Positions 1 through 7,976 are shown, counted from the stretch's first letter. The stretch: DNA of 11,570 nucleotides from an uncultured Treponema sp. (GCA_946403565.1 CAMJAJ010000014.1:1-11570); one strand, 5' to 3'. Numbers and translations are program-made. Notes: a model not told the origin generated them from the letters alone.

Positions 1-953
1 ACCTGCGCGTTTATGCCGTCCTCAATGAACTTGGCCATCAGGATGGACTCGGTGGTATACTCCTCCTCCATCATGCTGTTCAGTATCGTCAGGAGGCTCT
101 TGTCCTCCCCGCTCTTGCTGTCAATGACCTGCCGCCGGTAGCCGGGGGACAGGTACCAGACCTCGAATCCGGTCGCGCTCTTGTCCAGGCTCGCGTTGAC
201 ATGGACGGACAGGTACAGGACCGCCTCGTTCTCGCCAAGCTTGACCGAGTTCGCGATGTCGGTCCGCTCCTCAAGGCTCAGGTACTTGTCCGTGCTCCTG
301 GTCATCAGTATCCGCTTCTTGGGATAGGCCTTGCTCAGCATATCGTAGAGCTTGAGGCCCACCTTGAGGTTTATGTCCTTCTCCACGACGGATGTCTTCT
401 TCCCCTTTATCGTGAACGTGGAGCTCGCGCCCGGATCCTTTCCCCCGTGCCCCGGGTCTATCAGGATGGCGCCGATGCTGTACGCCCGGGAGTCCTCGGC
501 GGACGCGCCGCCGGAGGAAGACATATCGGGGACCACGATGCCCGAGACCCCGGAGGTCACCGCCGCAGGGCGGGTCGCCACAGCCGAGGCGGGAGCCCCG
601 CCGTCGGTGACGGGATCCAGCTTGAGGGACACCGGGACCGCCTCCTGGCCGGAGAAATACTGCTTGGCCTCGTTGAAGAAGCTGCTGCTCGTGACGAGCG
701 CGCCGTTCTTCATCTCCGGGGCCTTCTGCTGCTCAATCGCCGAATAATCCTTGATGATGTAGCTGCCGCCGGAAAGGAAGGAGATCTGATGGCCGTCCTT
801 CTCCAGCACGCAGTTCTGGGAGAGGGGGTCCCAGTAGACGTTTATCCCTTCATCGCGCGCGGCCTTCAGGAGGTCCAGCTCTGACGCGGAGAAGCCGCAG
901 AGCGGGGCAAAGAGGACAAAGGCCATGCAAAGGGCAAGACGTCTCAGGCGCAT
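1..953 (-). CDS. N-acetylmuramoyl-L-alanine amidase (Amidase_3), exported, 3' end cut by window
   Basis: Zinc amidase that cleaves the bond between N-acetylmuramic acid and the stem peptide of peptidoglycan, acting in the periplasm. I translated 317 codons from ATG 953 to the window edge without a stop. Residues 1-27 form a signal peptide: a basic MRLRR start, a hydrophobic core, and a likely signal peptidase I cut after FSA. A cysteine in LCG is a poor lipobox. Residues about 30-160 match no domain I recognise. The catalytic domain starts near 160 with DPGHGGKDPGA (zinc ligand H169), then EKDINLKV (ligand E191) and VHVNAS (ligand H251). The catalytic C-terminal Glu lies beyond the window. 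The SD GGAG is 8 bases upstream, and the stop codon of the ATP-grasp gene lies in the same purine-rich stretch, so the two genes are likely co-translated. As last visible gene of the operon it links the cassette to the cell wall, though it may simply be a housekeeping neighbour. Confidence 0.93.
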   Translation of the reverse strand, partial: MRLRRLALCMAFVLFAPLCGFSASELDLLKAARDEGINVYWDPLSQNCVLEKDGHQISFLSGGSYIIKDYSAIEQQKAPEMKNGALVTSSSFFNEAKQYFSGQEAVPVSLKLDPVTDGGAPASAVATRPAAVTSGVSGIVVPDMSSSGGASAEDSRAYSIGAILIDPGHGGKDPGASSTFTIKGKKTSVVEKDINLKVGLKLYDMLSKAYPKKRILMTRSTDKYLSLEERTDIANSVKLGENEAVLYLSVHVNASLDKSATGFEVWYLSPGYRRQVIDSKSGEDKSLLTILNSMMEEEYTTESILMAKFIEDGINAQ

Positions 954-968
954 CGAAAAAACTCCCTC

Positions 969-2585
969 CTAGCGCGATTCGTTCACATACAGGAGTCCCT
1001 GTATGCCGCCGCGGATGGCGGCGCTGAAGAACTCCACGGCATCAAGCGCAGGATGCTCCGGGCACAGCCGGTCAAACAGCTCCAGCGTGGCAAGCAGACT
1101 CCTGTGATTGTAGTCCCTACTATTTTCGGCAACTTTTAAAAACCCAGCATCCCCTATTTTCGCACACGGGCTGTCTTTTTCAATCCTGCCGAGCCGCCCC
1201 GCAAAATCCAGGACGGTCTTCCGCCCGGCCTCATCCAGGTCGAACGCGTCGGGCGGGAAGCCCTTCTCGCAGAACTGCTCGGTCCCCGCCAGGAAGGCAT
1301 CGGTCTCCCGGCTGCCCGGCTCCAGGCGCAGGACGATGGAGGCAGCCGCGTTCTCAGCGGCCTGCACGGCCAGCTGCCGGCACTCCGACACCGCGATGAC
1401 GTTGCCGCACTTCTCCACGTTGTTGCGGGGAAAGTCGACCCGGTCGCCCACGCCGGAGCGGGGCATGACGTCCTTTACATACGGCTCCAGTTCCGCCCTG
1501 TCAAGCGACAGGACCTCCCGGACCCGTCCCGGAATGGAGATCCAGGCCCGCTCCGCGCTGGCCTTGCAGCAGGGAAGGTCGTACAGCTTGAACGGCAGGC
1601 CCTCGCCCGCGTCCAGGGGCACCCGGTTCCGCTCCAGCACGTCGGGGCTCTTCCCCAGGGCGATCTTCATCGCCTCCTTGGTCAGGTTCACCCCCGACGC
1701 ATAGGGATAGGTCCAGCCGGACATATAGCCGCCGGACAGGCGGGCCGCTATCTCGCCGACCATCGGGCCGGACGGCGTGTACTTGATGTCGGCCTTGCAG
1801 GCCCCGCAGGTGAGCCCCAGGGAGGCAATCCCCCGGGCGAAGGTGGCGACCAGCTCCTTCCGCTTGCCCTCGTCAAAGGCAGAGGGCATCGTGTGCCCCA
1901 TCTCGATGAAGTAGGGCCGGTAGAAGATGTGGCGGTCGGCAAAGCCCGTTATGGTGAGCGTCCCGTCATACAGGAGCGCGTCTATGGAAAACTCCGGGCC
2001 GTCCATGAAGTCCTCAAGGATGGCCTTGCCCGTCCGCGAGTAGGAGACCGCCGCCTCCACCGAATGGAGGAACTCGTCCGCCCCCCGTATCAGGCGGCAG
2101 CCCCTGGCCCCCATGTTGTCGGCGGGCTTCACCACCTTGGGGAAGGACATCGTGTCCAGCCCCTGCTTCAGGTAGGCGGCAATGTCGCCCCGCCCCACCT
2201 TGACGAAGGCGGGTGAAGGGACGCCGGCCTTCTCAAAGCACGCGCGCATCAGGGTCTTGTCGCTCGCATTGAGCGCGGACTGGAAGGGGTGGGCCCTGAG
2301 GCCGCACTTTTCGGCGACGTAGGAGACCGAGGCGGAGAAGTCCGTCCCGGCCGTGAACACCGCGGCAAGGGAGCCGCCCATGGAGAGGGCCAGCTCGGCA
2401 AGGGCCTCCCGGTCCTTCAGGTCCACCTGCTCAAAGCGGTCCGCGAAGGGAACGCACACGGCGGCGGAATTCGCGTCCACCACGAGGGTGCGGTAGCCCA
2501 GCTCGCGGGCAGCCTCTATCGAAGGACGCTGCATGAGGCCCGCGCCCAAGATCAATATGTACTTCTCACCGGCAGAATCCGCCAT
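969..2585 (-). CDS. ATP-grasp ligase, carbamoyl-phosphate-synthase-like
   Basis: Predicted cytosolic ligase that activates a carboxylate through an acyl-phosphate and couples it to an amine or similar nucleophile. The substrate is unknown. Residues 8-95 form a Rossmann-like pre-ATP domain (ILILGAGLMQRPSIEAA). The ATP-grasp fold runs from about 105 to 320: FPKVVKPADNMGARG (lysine K153), ILEDFMDGPEFSID, and ADIKY followed by GEIAARLSGG with metal-binding E278 and R282. Residues about 330-420 resemble the C-terminal subdomain of biotin-carboxylase-like ligases (FPRNNVEKCGNVIAVS). Residues about 425-538 are a further tail that I do not recognise. The ATG is set by AAGGAG at 2591-2596, five bases upstream and inside the end of the fusion gene, whose stop is only two bases away. 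In this operon it may add an amino acid or other acid to a sugar, which is inference. Bases around 1105-1190, coding the tail, are noticeably more AT-rich than the rest. Confidence 0.88.
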   Translation of the reverse strand: MADSAGEKYILILGAGLMQRPSIEAARELGYRTLVVDANSAAVCVPFADRFEQVDLKDREALAELALSMGGSLAAVFTAGTDFSASVSYVAEKCGLRAHPFQSALNASDKTLMRACFEKAGVPSPAFVKVGRGDIAAYLKQGLDTMSFPKVVKPADNMGARGCRLIRGADEFLHSVEAAVSYSRTGKAILEDFMDGPEFSIDALLYDGTLTITGFADRHIFYRPYFIEMGHTMPSAFDEGKRKELVATFARGIASLGLTCGACKADIKYTPSGPMVGEIAARLSGGYMSGWTYPYASGVNLTKEAMKIALGKSPDVLERNRVPLDAGEGLPFKLYDLPCCKASAERAWISIPGRVREVLSLDRAELEPYVKDVMPRSGVGDRVDFPRNNVEKCGNVIAVSECRQLAVQAAENAAASIVLRLEPGSRETDAFLAGTEQFCEKGFPPDAFDLDEAGRKTVLDFAGRLGRIEKDSPCAKIGDAGFLKVAENSRDYNHRSLLATLELFDRLCPEHPALDAVEFFSAAIRGGIQGLLYVNESR

Positions 2586-2587
2586 AG

Positions 2588-5284
2588 CTACTCCTTCCTG
2601 CAGTAAATCTCAAAAGTGTCACCGAGCTTGAACAGCCTGCTCGCAAAGGCCAGGACCGACGGGGAATATTTCACCTTGCCCTTGGGGAATCGCTCGGGGT
2701 GGATTCCCGTGGAGACGATCTTCTTCACCTCGAACCCGTAGCGCTTCAGTATGGAGGCGGCCCGCGCCGGCTCCCAGAGGGTGTAATGGTCCGACGGGCT
2801 GTTCTCAAAGAAGCCGTCGCCGCCATATTTCGCGCTGACGCCAGAGGCGGAGGGGGTGCTGAACGCGAATATGCCGCCCTTCTTCACCAGGGACGAGGCA
2901 GCCTTGAGCACGCCGTCGAGGTCCTGGAAATGCTCTATGACGTACCACATCGTGAGCGCGTCAAAGCGGTCTATCCCGAACTGCCTGCTGATGTCGGGGT
3001 CGGGGAAGGAGGCGCAGATGGCGGGATAGTGCAGCTTGCCCGTCACATGGCTCACCGCGTCCTGCGACACGTCTATGCCAAAGACCTGCCAGCCGGAATC
3101 GTTGGCCGCGTCCATGAACGGCCCCAGGGCGCATCCCACGTCCAGGATCGTCGGCGTGACGGAGGAATGGCGGCGGCGGTAGATGGAGTCTATGAGGCTC
3201 ATCCGCCTGACCCCCTGCGCCTTTATGGAAGCGAAGTCCTCCTCGTAGGTCTTGCCGTACTGCTTCTCATAGTCCTCGTAAAAATAGGCCCGGTTGTATT
3301 CCGTCTGCTTCTCGTCCACCGTCCAGGACATGTAGAGCATGCCGCAGCGGGCGCAGCGGCGGAAGGTCCTGGCCTTTATGCGGGCAACGACCGGGTCGCC
3401 CTGCTCGGGAAGGCTCCGGCAGACAGGACAGGGAATCCGCCTGCCCTTGGAAAGCTCCCTGACAAATCCGGCCAGGTCCGCCGCCCCTCCGTCGGGCCGC
3501 GTCTCCTCCGCCTGCCCTCCTGTGGACTGGGCCGCCACCTGCCCCGGCTCTCCTTCCGACGACGCCTGCCCGTCTCCGGGCTGGACCGTCTGCCCGTCCC
3601 CGGATTGGGCGGTAGGCCCATCCCCGGATTGGGCCGAAGGCTCGTCCCCGGATTGGGCCGAAGGCCAATCCGGAATCTCCTGCGGCGTCCCCTTCCGATA
3701 GAGCTTCTCGGGCTCCGCAAGCAGGCCCTTGAAGGCCCGCTCGTTCACGCCGGAAGATGGAATGCAGGCGAAGGAGTACTTTTCGGCAAGCCGCTCGTGC
3801 AGGGGCGTCGTCCCCAGCAATATCACGGCGCAGCCTGCGGCAGCGGCCTCGAAGGCGGTAAAGCCGTAGTGGCTCACGACCAGATCGTACTGGCAGAGCT
3901 TCTCCTTCAGGTTCTCGATGGGGCCCGATATGCTCACGCCGGGGCACTTTCCCCCGACCGACTCGCGCAGCTGGGCCGCCTTTTCCTCCGACGACGCCAC
4001 GCAGCAGACCAGGAGGCCGCAGGCGGCAAGGGCCACCGAGGCAGGCAGGGCAAGGGAGGCAGGGTCCTCCCCACCCAGCACGACAATGGCGGTCTGCAGG
4101 GGGACGTTCCGCTCCCCTTCCAGCCGCCTGTTCTTAGGAAGCGGTATGAACGACGGGGCGGACAGGTTCACCTGCCTGCCGTCCTGGGCAGGCGGCAGGA
4201 TGTCCAGGAGGTAATCGGCCCAGCCGGTCTCGTCGGCCCCCTCGTCCAGGGCGGCGACCGGGCATTTCCCCGAAAGCTTCCTGACAAAGTCCGCATCGGC
4301 GGAAAACAGGTCCGTCACGGCAAGGCCGTAGAACTCGGCATGCTCGATGTCCTTCACGACCTGGAAGTCCTTGAGTCCCCGCCCCTTGAACTCCTCCAGC
4401 AGGACGGGGGCCTCCTCCAGCGTGCAGCCGTCGGGGACAAGGATGTCGGCCCCGGTCTCGAGCGCAAGGCCCAGGCAGCGGCGCAGGTGGCCCGTGCCGT
4501 GCCCCTTGGCCACGCTGGGGACCAGCAGCAGGGGATGCCGTACGGAATCCTTCGCAAGGGCCGCCAGTATCTGGGGGTGCGTGAACGGCTCGGACACGGG
4601 AAGCTTCACCTTGCCGTCCGCCTCCATCACGGCGTTCACGACGGCCTGGGCCCTCCGGTAGTCCGCGTACAGGTCCACCGTCGTCCGCAGCTCGGGATAG
4701 TAGAACTCCTTCGGAGCGCGGAGGAAGAGGCAGGTGAAGCGGTCCGTGTGGTTGTAGAGGGCGGGGCCCACGTGCTCATGGTCGTAGGGAGAGTCCGTCA
4801 GCGGGGCCGCGGACTCAAGCGAATGGGCGTTGAACACCTCCACCCCGGAACCGTGCGGCAGGCCCGTCCAGGTTATGTAGTCCACCGGGGAAGAGCCCTC
4901 GCGCTCCCGGTACTCCTCGAGCAGGGCGGAGGCCGCCTCGTAGAAGAGGAAGGGGTTGTCCGCGGTCGCCCGCACCACCACGTCGGCCTTGGAAAGCTCT
5001 ATCGTCTTGAGGAAGCGGTCCAGGACATCCTCCTTGGAACCGGCATACAGGGAGTAGCCCGCGGTCCTGGCGAACGCCTCCAGTTCGGGGCCGGACTCCA
5101 CGTCCGTCGCAAGGAAATAGGCGTCGGCCTTGACCTTCTTCATCGCCGCCAGCGTCCACTCCAGGAGGCACTTGCCGCCGAGCGGCAGCAGGGCCTTGCG
5201 GGGAAGCCTGGTCGACGAAAGGCGGCACTGGACTATGACCACCGTCCGCCCTTTCTTCCTGCCGAAAATATCCCGTAAGCGCAT
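2588..5284 (-). CDS. Fusion: SpsF-like cytidylyltransferase, PseG/SpsG-like domain, zinc-ribbon SAM methyltransferase
   Basis: Multi-domain cytosolic protein of 898 residues that combines sugar activation, a sugar-nucleotide step and methylation. Residues about 14-240 are an SpsF/NeuA-type nucleotidyltransferase (VQCRLSSTRLPRKALLPLGG, RATADNPF, GLPHGSGVEVF). Residues about 250-530 resemble PseG/SpsG and GT-B enzymes: KGHGTGHLRRCLGLA matches the PseG glycine/histidine motif, and HYGFTAFEAAAAGC the C-terminal donor-site motif. Residues about 530-610 are a low-complexity linker with 8-residue repeats. Next come a zinc-ribbon-like element (CPVC, then CARC 21 residues later, C619-C647) and a class I methyltransferase with ILDVGCALG, GIDVS and a motif-IV-like WYVIEHF. 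A GTG three bases upstream is in frame, but the SD GGAGG lies one base from it and four from ATG 5284, so I chose ATG. That ATG shares one base with the previous stop (TGATG). The three activities are normally separate proteins. I recall SpsF annotations in Treponema genomes, but I cannot say whether this fusion is usual there. Confidence 0.88.
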   Translation of the reverse strand: MRLRDIFGRKKGRTVVIVQCRLSSTRLPRKALLPLGGKCLLEWTLAAMKKVKADAYFLATDVESGPELEAFARTAGYSLYAGSKEDVLDRFLKTIELSKADVVVRATADNPFLFYEAASALLEEYREREGSSPVDYITWTGLPHGSGVEVFNAHSLESAAPLTDSPYDHEHVGPALYNHTDRFTCLFLRAPKEFYYPELRTTVDLYADYRRAQAVVNAVMEADGKVKLPVSEPFTHPQILAALAKDSVRHPLLLVPSVAKGHGTGHLRRCLGLALETGADILVPDGCTLEEAPVLLEEFKGRGLKDFQVVKDIEHAEFYGLAVTDLFSADADFVRKLSGKCPVAALDEGADETGWADYLLDILPPAQDGRQVNLSAPSFIPLPKNRRLEGERNVPLQTAIVVLGGEDPASLALPASVALAACGLLVCCVASSEEKAAQLRESVGGKCPGVSISGPIENLKEKLCQYDLVVSHYGFTAFEAAAAGCAVILLGTTPLHERLAEKYSFACIPSSGVNERAFKGLLAEPEKLYRKGTPQEIPDWPSAQSGDEPSAQSGDGPTAQSGDGQTVQPGDGQASSEGEPGQVAAQSTGGQAEETRPDGGAADLAGFVRELSKGRRIPCPVCRSLPEQGDPVVARIKARTFRRCARCGMLYMSWTVDEKQTEYNRAYFYEDYEKQYGKTYEEDFASIKAQGVRRMSLIDSIYRRRHSSVTPTILDVGCALGPFMDAANDSGWQVFGIDVSQDAVSHVTGKLHYPAICASFPDPDISRQFGIDRFDALTMWYVIEHFQDLDGVLKAASSLVKKGGIFAFSTPSASGVSAKYGGDGFFENSPSDHYTLWEPARAASILKRYGFEVKKIVSTGIHPERFPKGKVKYSPSVLAFASRLFKLGDTFEIYCRKE
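3569..3664 (-). repeat. Four 24-bp tandem repeats encoding an 8-residue linker repeat
   Basis: Four in-frame copies of a 24-base unit encode PSAQSGDE, PSAQSGDG, PTAQSGDG and QTVQPGDG, followed by a decayed fifth copy (QASSEGEP). The core CCCGGATTGGGC on the plus strand recurs exactly 24 bases apart in the best-conserved copies. The array lies between the PseG/SpsG-like domain and the zinc-ribbon methyltransferase, so it is probably a flexible acidic linker. Copy number should vary by slippage without shifting the frame. Confidence 0.9.
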
Positions 5285-6249
5285 CACTCCTCCACATCCT
5301 TGCCCCAGCCTTCCAAAAGCTGGACAGCATCAGTCTTAAAGCGGAACCGGTTCAGCCTGACCCAGTCCCGTGCCGAATTGAAGAGGGCCAGCGCCTCGTT
5401 CATCCCGCAGCGGCTCCTGGCCTTGAACGAGGGGAAGGAGGTGAGCGGAATCTCACCGTGGTCCCGCCTGTAGACCGGGAGCAGGTTCTTCAGGAAGAAC
5501 TTCAGGTAGGAGATGTCCGCGGTGCGGTCGGCGGCAGAAAGCCCGTCAAAGAACTCCAGCGTGAACGCGGAGGAAAGCTGCACCTTCTCGCCCCAGAGCC
5601 AGGCCCGGAAGAAGAGGTCCATCTCCTGCCAGTAGGGGGACCCTATCGTATAGTCAAAGCCCCCCAGCATCTTGAACGTGTTCACGTCGTAGAAGCCCGC
5701 CAGGTCCAGGGGGTACAGGGTCATCGCCTTGTCCACCACGGCAAGGGCGGACTCCACGTCAAAGACCAGGTTCTGCACCTTGGGCGAGAATCGGACGGGG
5801 ATCCCCTGCCTGTCGCCGTTCAGGAGGCGGGCAGCCACGCAGAAGACCTTGAAGTCCGAAAGCTTCTGCGCAAGGGGCCGCGAGAACTTGAAGTCCTGGA
5901 CGCACAGGTCGTCGTGCAGGATCAGGGCATAGGGGGAATCGATCACCCCCATCCCCACGTTCACCAGCTCGCCGTCGCTCATCTTGCCGTGGGCGCGGAC
6001 GAACTTTATCTCGGGGAAGTCGAGCGAGAGGCTTTCCGTGTTGAACGCGGGGTTGAACGGCTCCACGCTCACGATCTTCTTGAAGCCGCATGCGAGCAGG
6101 TTCCTGAACACCTGGCTCCGGTACTGGTTCACGGTCCGCTTTATGACGATGCATGACACGTCCATCAGTATGCGGGCCGGCTCTTCCATCCCGCCCAAGA
6201 TCGTCATGCGGACCTGCTGGGCATTAAAAGTTGAAGGTATAGTATTCAT
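5284..6249 (-). CDS. GT-A/GT2-like glycosyltransferase
   Basis: Probable cytosolic glycosyltransferase of 321 residues that moves a sugar from a nucleotide donor. Donor and acceptor are unknown. The overall pattern is that of GT2-type GT-A folds: MDVSCIVIKR start of the first strand near residue 29, YALILHDDLCV with D113-D114 at the DxD position, LGGFDY near 195, and WQEMDLFFRAWLWG near 207, where the catalytic acid usually lies. The C-terminal 80 residues are helical with no motif I know. There are no membrane segments. The ATG at 6249 lies 26 bases inside the end of the spiro-SPASM-like gene and has only a weak GGAAA seven bases upstream. ATG 6207 (MTILGG) is an equally weak alternative that would remove the overlap. 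The stop overlaps the next gene's start by one base, implying coupled translation. GT2 assignment is by motif only, so a non-catalytic relative is possible. Confidence 0.72.
   Translation of the reverse strand: MNTIPSTFNAQQVRMTILGGMEEPARILMDVSCIVIKRTVNQYRSQVFRNLLACGFKKIVSVEPFNPAFNTESLSLDFPEIKFVRAHGKMSDGELVNVGMGVIDSPYALILHDDLCVQDFKFSRPLAQKLSDFKVFCVAARLLNGDRQGIPVRFSPKVQNLVFDVESALAVVDKAMTLYPLDLAGFYDVNTFKMLGGFDYTIGSPYWQEMDLFFRAWLWGEKVQLSSAFTLEFFDGLSAADRTADISYLKFFLKNLLPVYRRDHGEIPLTSFPSFKARSRCGMNEALALFNSARDWVRLNRFRFKTDAVQLLEGWGKDVEE
5289..5293 (-). promoter_or_regulatory. Shine-Dalgarno site that decides the start of the fusion gene
   Basis: On the minus strand GGAGG is followed by AGTG and then ATG at 5284. 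It lies inside the last codons of the glycosyltransferase gene. Spacing is four bases to the ATG and one base to the in-frame GTG at 5287, so ATG is preferred. Confidence 0.6.
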
Positions 6250-7912
6250 CGCAGTTTCCGCATCTGTCGGGGTACTCGCCCCGTATATGGCTCTCCGCCA
6301 GGGAGGACATCTTCTTCCAGACGGCCTCCAGCCCCTCCTCGAACACGTTGCCGCAGCCGGCCTCCAGGACGTATTCCCGGCAGACCGGCACGCTTCCGTC
6401 CGGCAGCACGGTCATGTCGCGCTTGCAGTGCCAGCAGGGGTTCCGCTCCAGGGGGGCCAGGTCCGCGCTCTTGCGGTCGGGCAGCAGGCCGCAGTAGGAG
6501 TCGTACTTCAGTATCACCAGCTTGCCGGCGGTCTCGGACTCAGGGGCGCTGTAGTGCCGGTAGAAGGCCTCCAGCTCGTGCTCGTTGTCCTGCATCCTGA
6601 CGAACTGGGCGTAGACGTCGCCGGGGAAATACTTCTCCAGCGTCAGCAGGGCGGCCTTCGCGCCGTCAAAGCTCCTGATGCCGTTGGCGTTCGTGAAGGC
6701 GTTGGTATGGATCTTGCAGTAGGTCTCCTCGCTGGCCGCGTCCACCGACACGACCCACATCACGGCGGGCCAGCTTCCCGTCCGCGCCGGGGCATCCCGC
6801 ACGATGTCCGCCACGCGCTGGGCGACAGGGGCGGTCAGCAGGGTCCCGTCGGTCTCGATGAAGAGCGAGAGGCCGGGCTTGGCCAGGGCCGCCTGGACGA
6901 ACTCCAGGAAGTCCGGGTGGGAAAGCGGCTCGGAAAAGCCCGAAAGCCCCACGACCGCCGTCTCGGACAGGGCGGCGACCTCCTCCACCAGGGCCTTGAA
7001 GGAGTCCAGGCCCATGTCCTGGGGGCTGGGGTTCTCCTTCTTGAGGGGCAGGCAGCCCCGCCTGGCCTTGAAGGCCTCCGGGTAGGGGCTGTAGGTCGCC
7101 AGGGTCGAAAGGTTTTCGGCTATCTGCACGTTGTAGAAGGCGGGGACGGTCCGCTGCACCGCGGGCGACGAGGCGGCAAGCTCGGAAAGCGGGAGCGCGT
7201 CAAAGGCGACGCCCTTCTCCATGGCCTCCCTGTACAGCTGGACGCAGGAAAGCATCTTCTCCTTGGATGAACAGGAGAAGTCCAGCCTGAGCATGCGGAA
7301 GTCCTTCGGGGCGATCACCGTCTCTATCTCAAAGGAGTTTATGTCCTCCTTGAGCACGTTGAACAGGCTCCCGCCCGAAATCCTGTCGGAGGCAAAGGAG
7401 GCCTTCCGAGAGGCCAGCGAGAGCAGTATGTTCAGCGCGCCCGCATCGATGGCCTCCGGGGACAGCCCCGCAGGATAGCCGTCGGCAAACGTATATTCGG
7501 AAAGGTATTTCAAATGGTCGCCGATGACCTGTCCTGTCAACGCCCGGTCCAGGAAGGGCCTGTCCGCCAGGCTGTACACGACGTAGGAGGCCCCGTTCTG
7601 CGAGGCGGCCTCGGCCATCCGCTTGAGCAGGAGCTGTGTCGTCCACGCCTGCTCCACGATGACCGTGCACTCGTCCTCCAAGTCCGCCTTCAAGACCTCG
7701 CGCCTGACCCGGTCCTCCGTCTGCCTGCTCGCGGCTATGACGATCCTCGCCCTGTCCTGTATACCGGCCGCCCAGCCCAGAGTGAGGGCGAAGGCGGACT
7801 TTTCCCGGTTCGAAGCGACATCCTCGGAAGGGGATGAGAAGTCCTTCGGAAAGAGCATGTCGAACGCATGGGTCAGGACAAATCCAGCGTACAGGAAGAC
7901 GATATTTTTCAT
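6224..7912 (-). CDS. Spiro-SPASM-like protein: cytidylyltransferase-like N-terminus, cysteine-depleted radical-SAM region, SPASM domain
   Basis: First gene of the glycoconjugate operon, 562 residues, with no signal peptide. Residues 1-200 resemble a cytidylyltransferase fold (VVYSLADRPFLD, FADGYPAGLSPE). Residues about 255-450 follow a radical-SAM barrel: SGFSEPLSHPDF is the GGxEP-like SAM site, then IETDGTLL and VVSVDAASEETY. Where the barrel should begin with CxxxCxxC, the sequence is RRGCLPLKKEN, with only C287. The C-terminal SPASM domain is complete: C474, CWHC (493/496), C511, C520 and CGNC (551/554), seven cysteines able to hold auxiliary Fe-S clusters. It therefore looks like a radical-SAM-derived protein that kept its auxiliary clusters but not the SAM cluster. 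I recall a spirochete-restricted family called spiro-SPASM with this layout; function is unknown. ATG 7912 lacks a clear SD. Operon position suggests a role in making or transferring the glycan. Confidence 0.83.
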   Translation of the reverse strand: MKNIVFLYAGFVLTHAFDMLFPKDFSSPSEDVASNREKSAFALTLGWAAGIQDRARIVIAASRQTEDRVRREVLKADLEDECTVIVEQAWTTQLLLKRMAEAASQNGASYVVYSLADRPFLDRALTGQVIGDHLKYLSEYTFADGYPAGLSPEAIDAGALNILLSLASRKASFASDRISGGSLFNVLKEDINSFEIETVIAPKDFRMLRLDFSCSSKEKMLSCVQLYREAMEKGVAFDALPLSELAASSPAVQRTVPAFYNVQIAENLSTLATYSPYPEAFKARRGCLPLKKENPSPQDMGLDSFKALVEEVAALSETAVVGLSGFSEPLSHPDFLEFVQAALAKPGLSLFIETDGTLLTAPVAQRVADIVRDAPARTGSWPAVMWVVSVDAASEETYCKIHTNAFTNANGIRSFDGAKAALLTLEKYFPGDVYAQFVRMQDNEHELEAFYRHYSAPESETAGKLVILKYDSYCGLLPDRKSADLAPLERNPCWHCKRDMTVLPDGSVPVCREYVLEAGCGNVFEEGLEAVWKKMSSLAESHIRGEYPDRCGNCDEYYTFNF

Positions 7913-7937
7913 CGCTTACATTATCGGAAAGGCAATG

Positions 7938-7966
7938 TTGACAATTTACCTCTATTGAGCTAGCCT
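7938..7966 (+). promoter_or_regulatory. Possible xseA promoter
   Basis: A perfect TTGACA at 7938-7943 lies 17 bases before TAGCCT at 7961-7966, which matches the -10 consensus only at the TA and final T. The start site would fall just ahead of ATG 7977, leaving almost no leader, so this is tentative. The 64-base gap must also hold the promoter of the leftward operon, for which I see only weak candidates. Confidence 0.3.
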
Positions 7967-7976
7967 TGGAACTGGA

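Noticed and set aside
870..953. Lipoprotein signal in the amidase
   Set aside because: The cysteine follows Leu instead of a small residue, while a signal peptidase I site (FSA) fits better.
1105..1190. AT-rich patch in the ATP-grasp gene as a recombination scar
   Set aside because: The frame is intact and the patch is short. It fits a weakly constrained tail without needing transfer.
3560..3670. Regular repeats as a CRISPR array
   Set aside because: The units are contiguous, 24 bases long, without unique spacers, and lie in frame inside a coding linker.
2699..5278. An 859-codon open frame on the plus strand, antisense to the fusion gene
   Set aside because: It has no recognisable domain and is rich in Arg, Gly, Leu and Val, as expected when a GC-rich gene is read in reverse. 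The minus-strand frame has clear domain motifs.
5984..7270. A 428-codon plus-strand open frame across the glycosyltransferase and spiro-SPASM-like genes
   Set aside because: No domain, no SD, and it crosses two well-supported genes. It is an antisense shadow.
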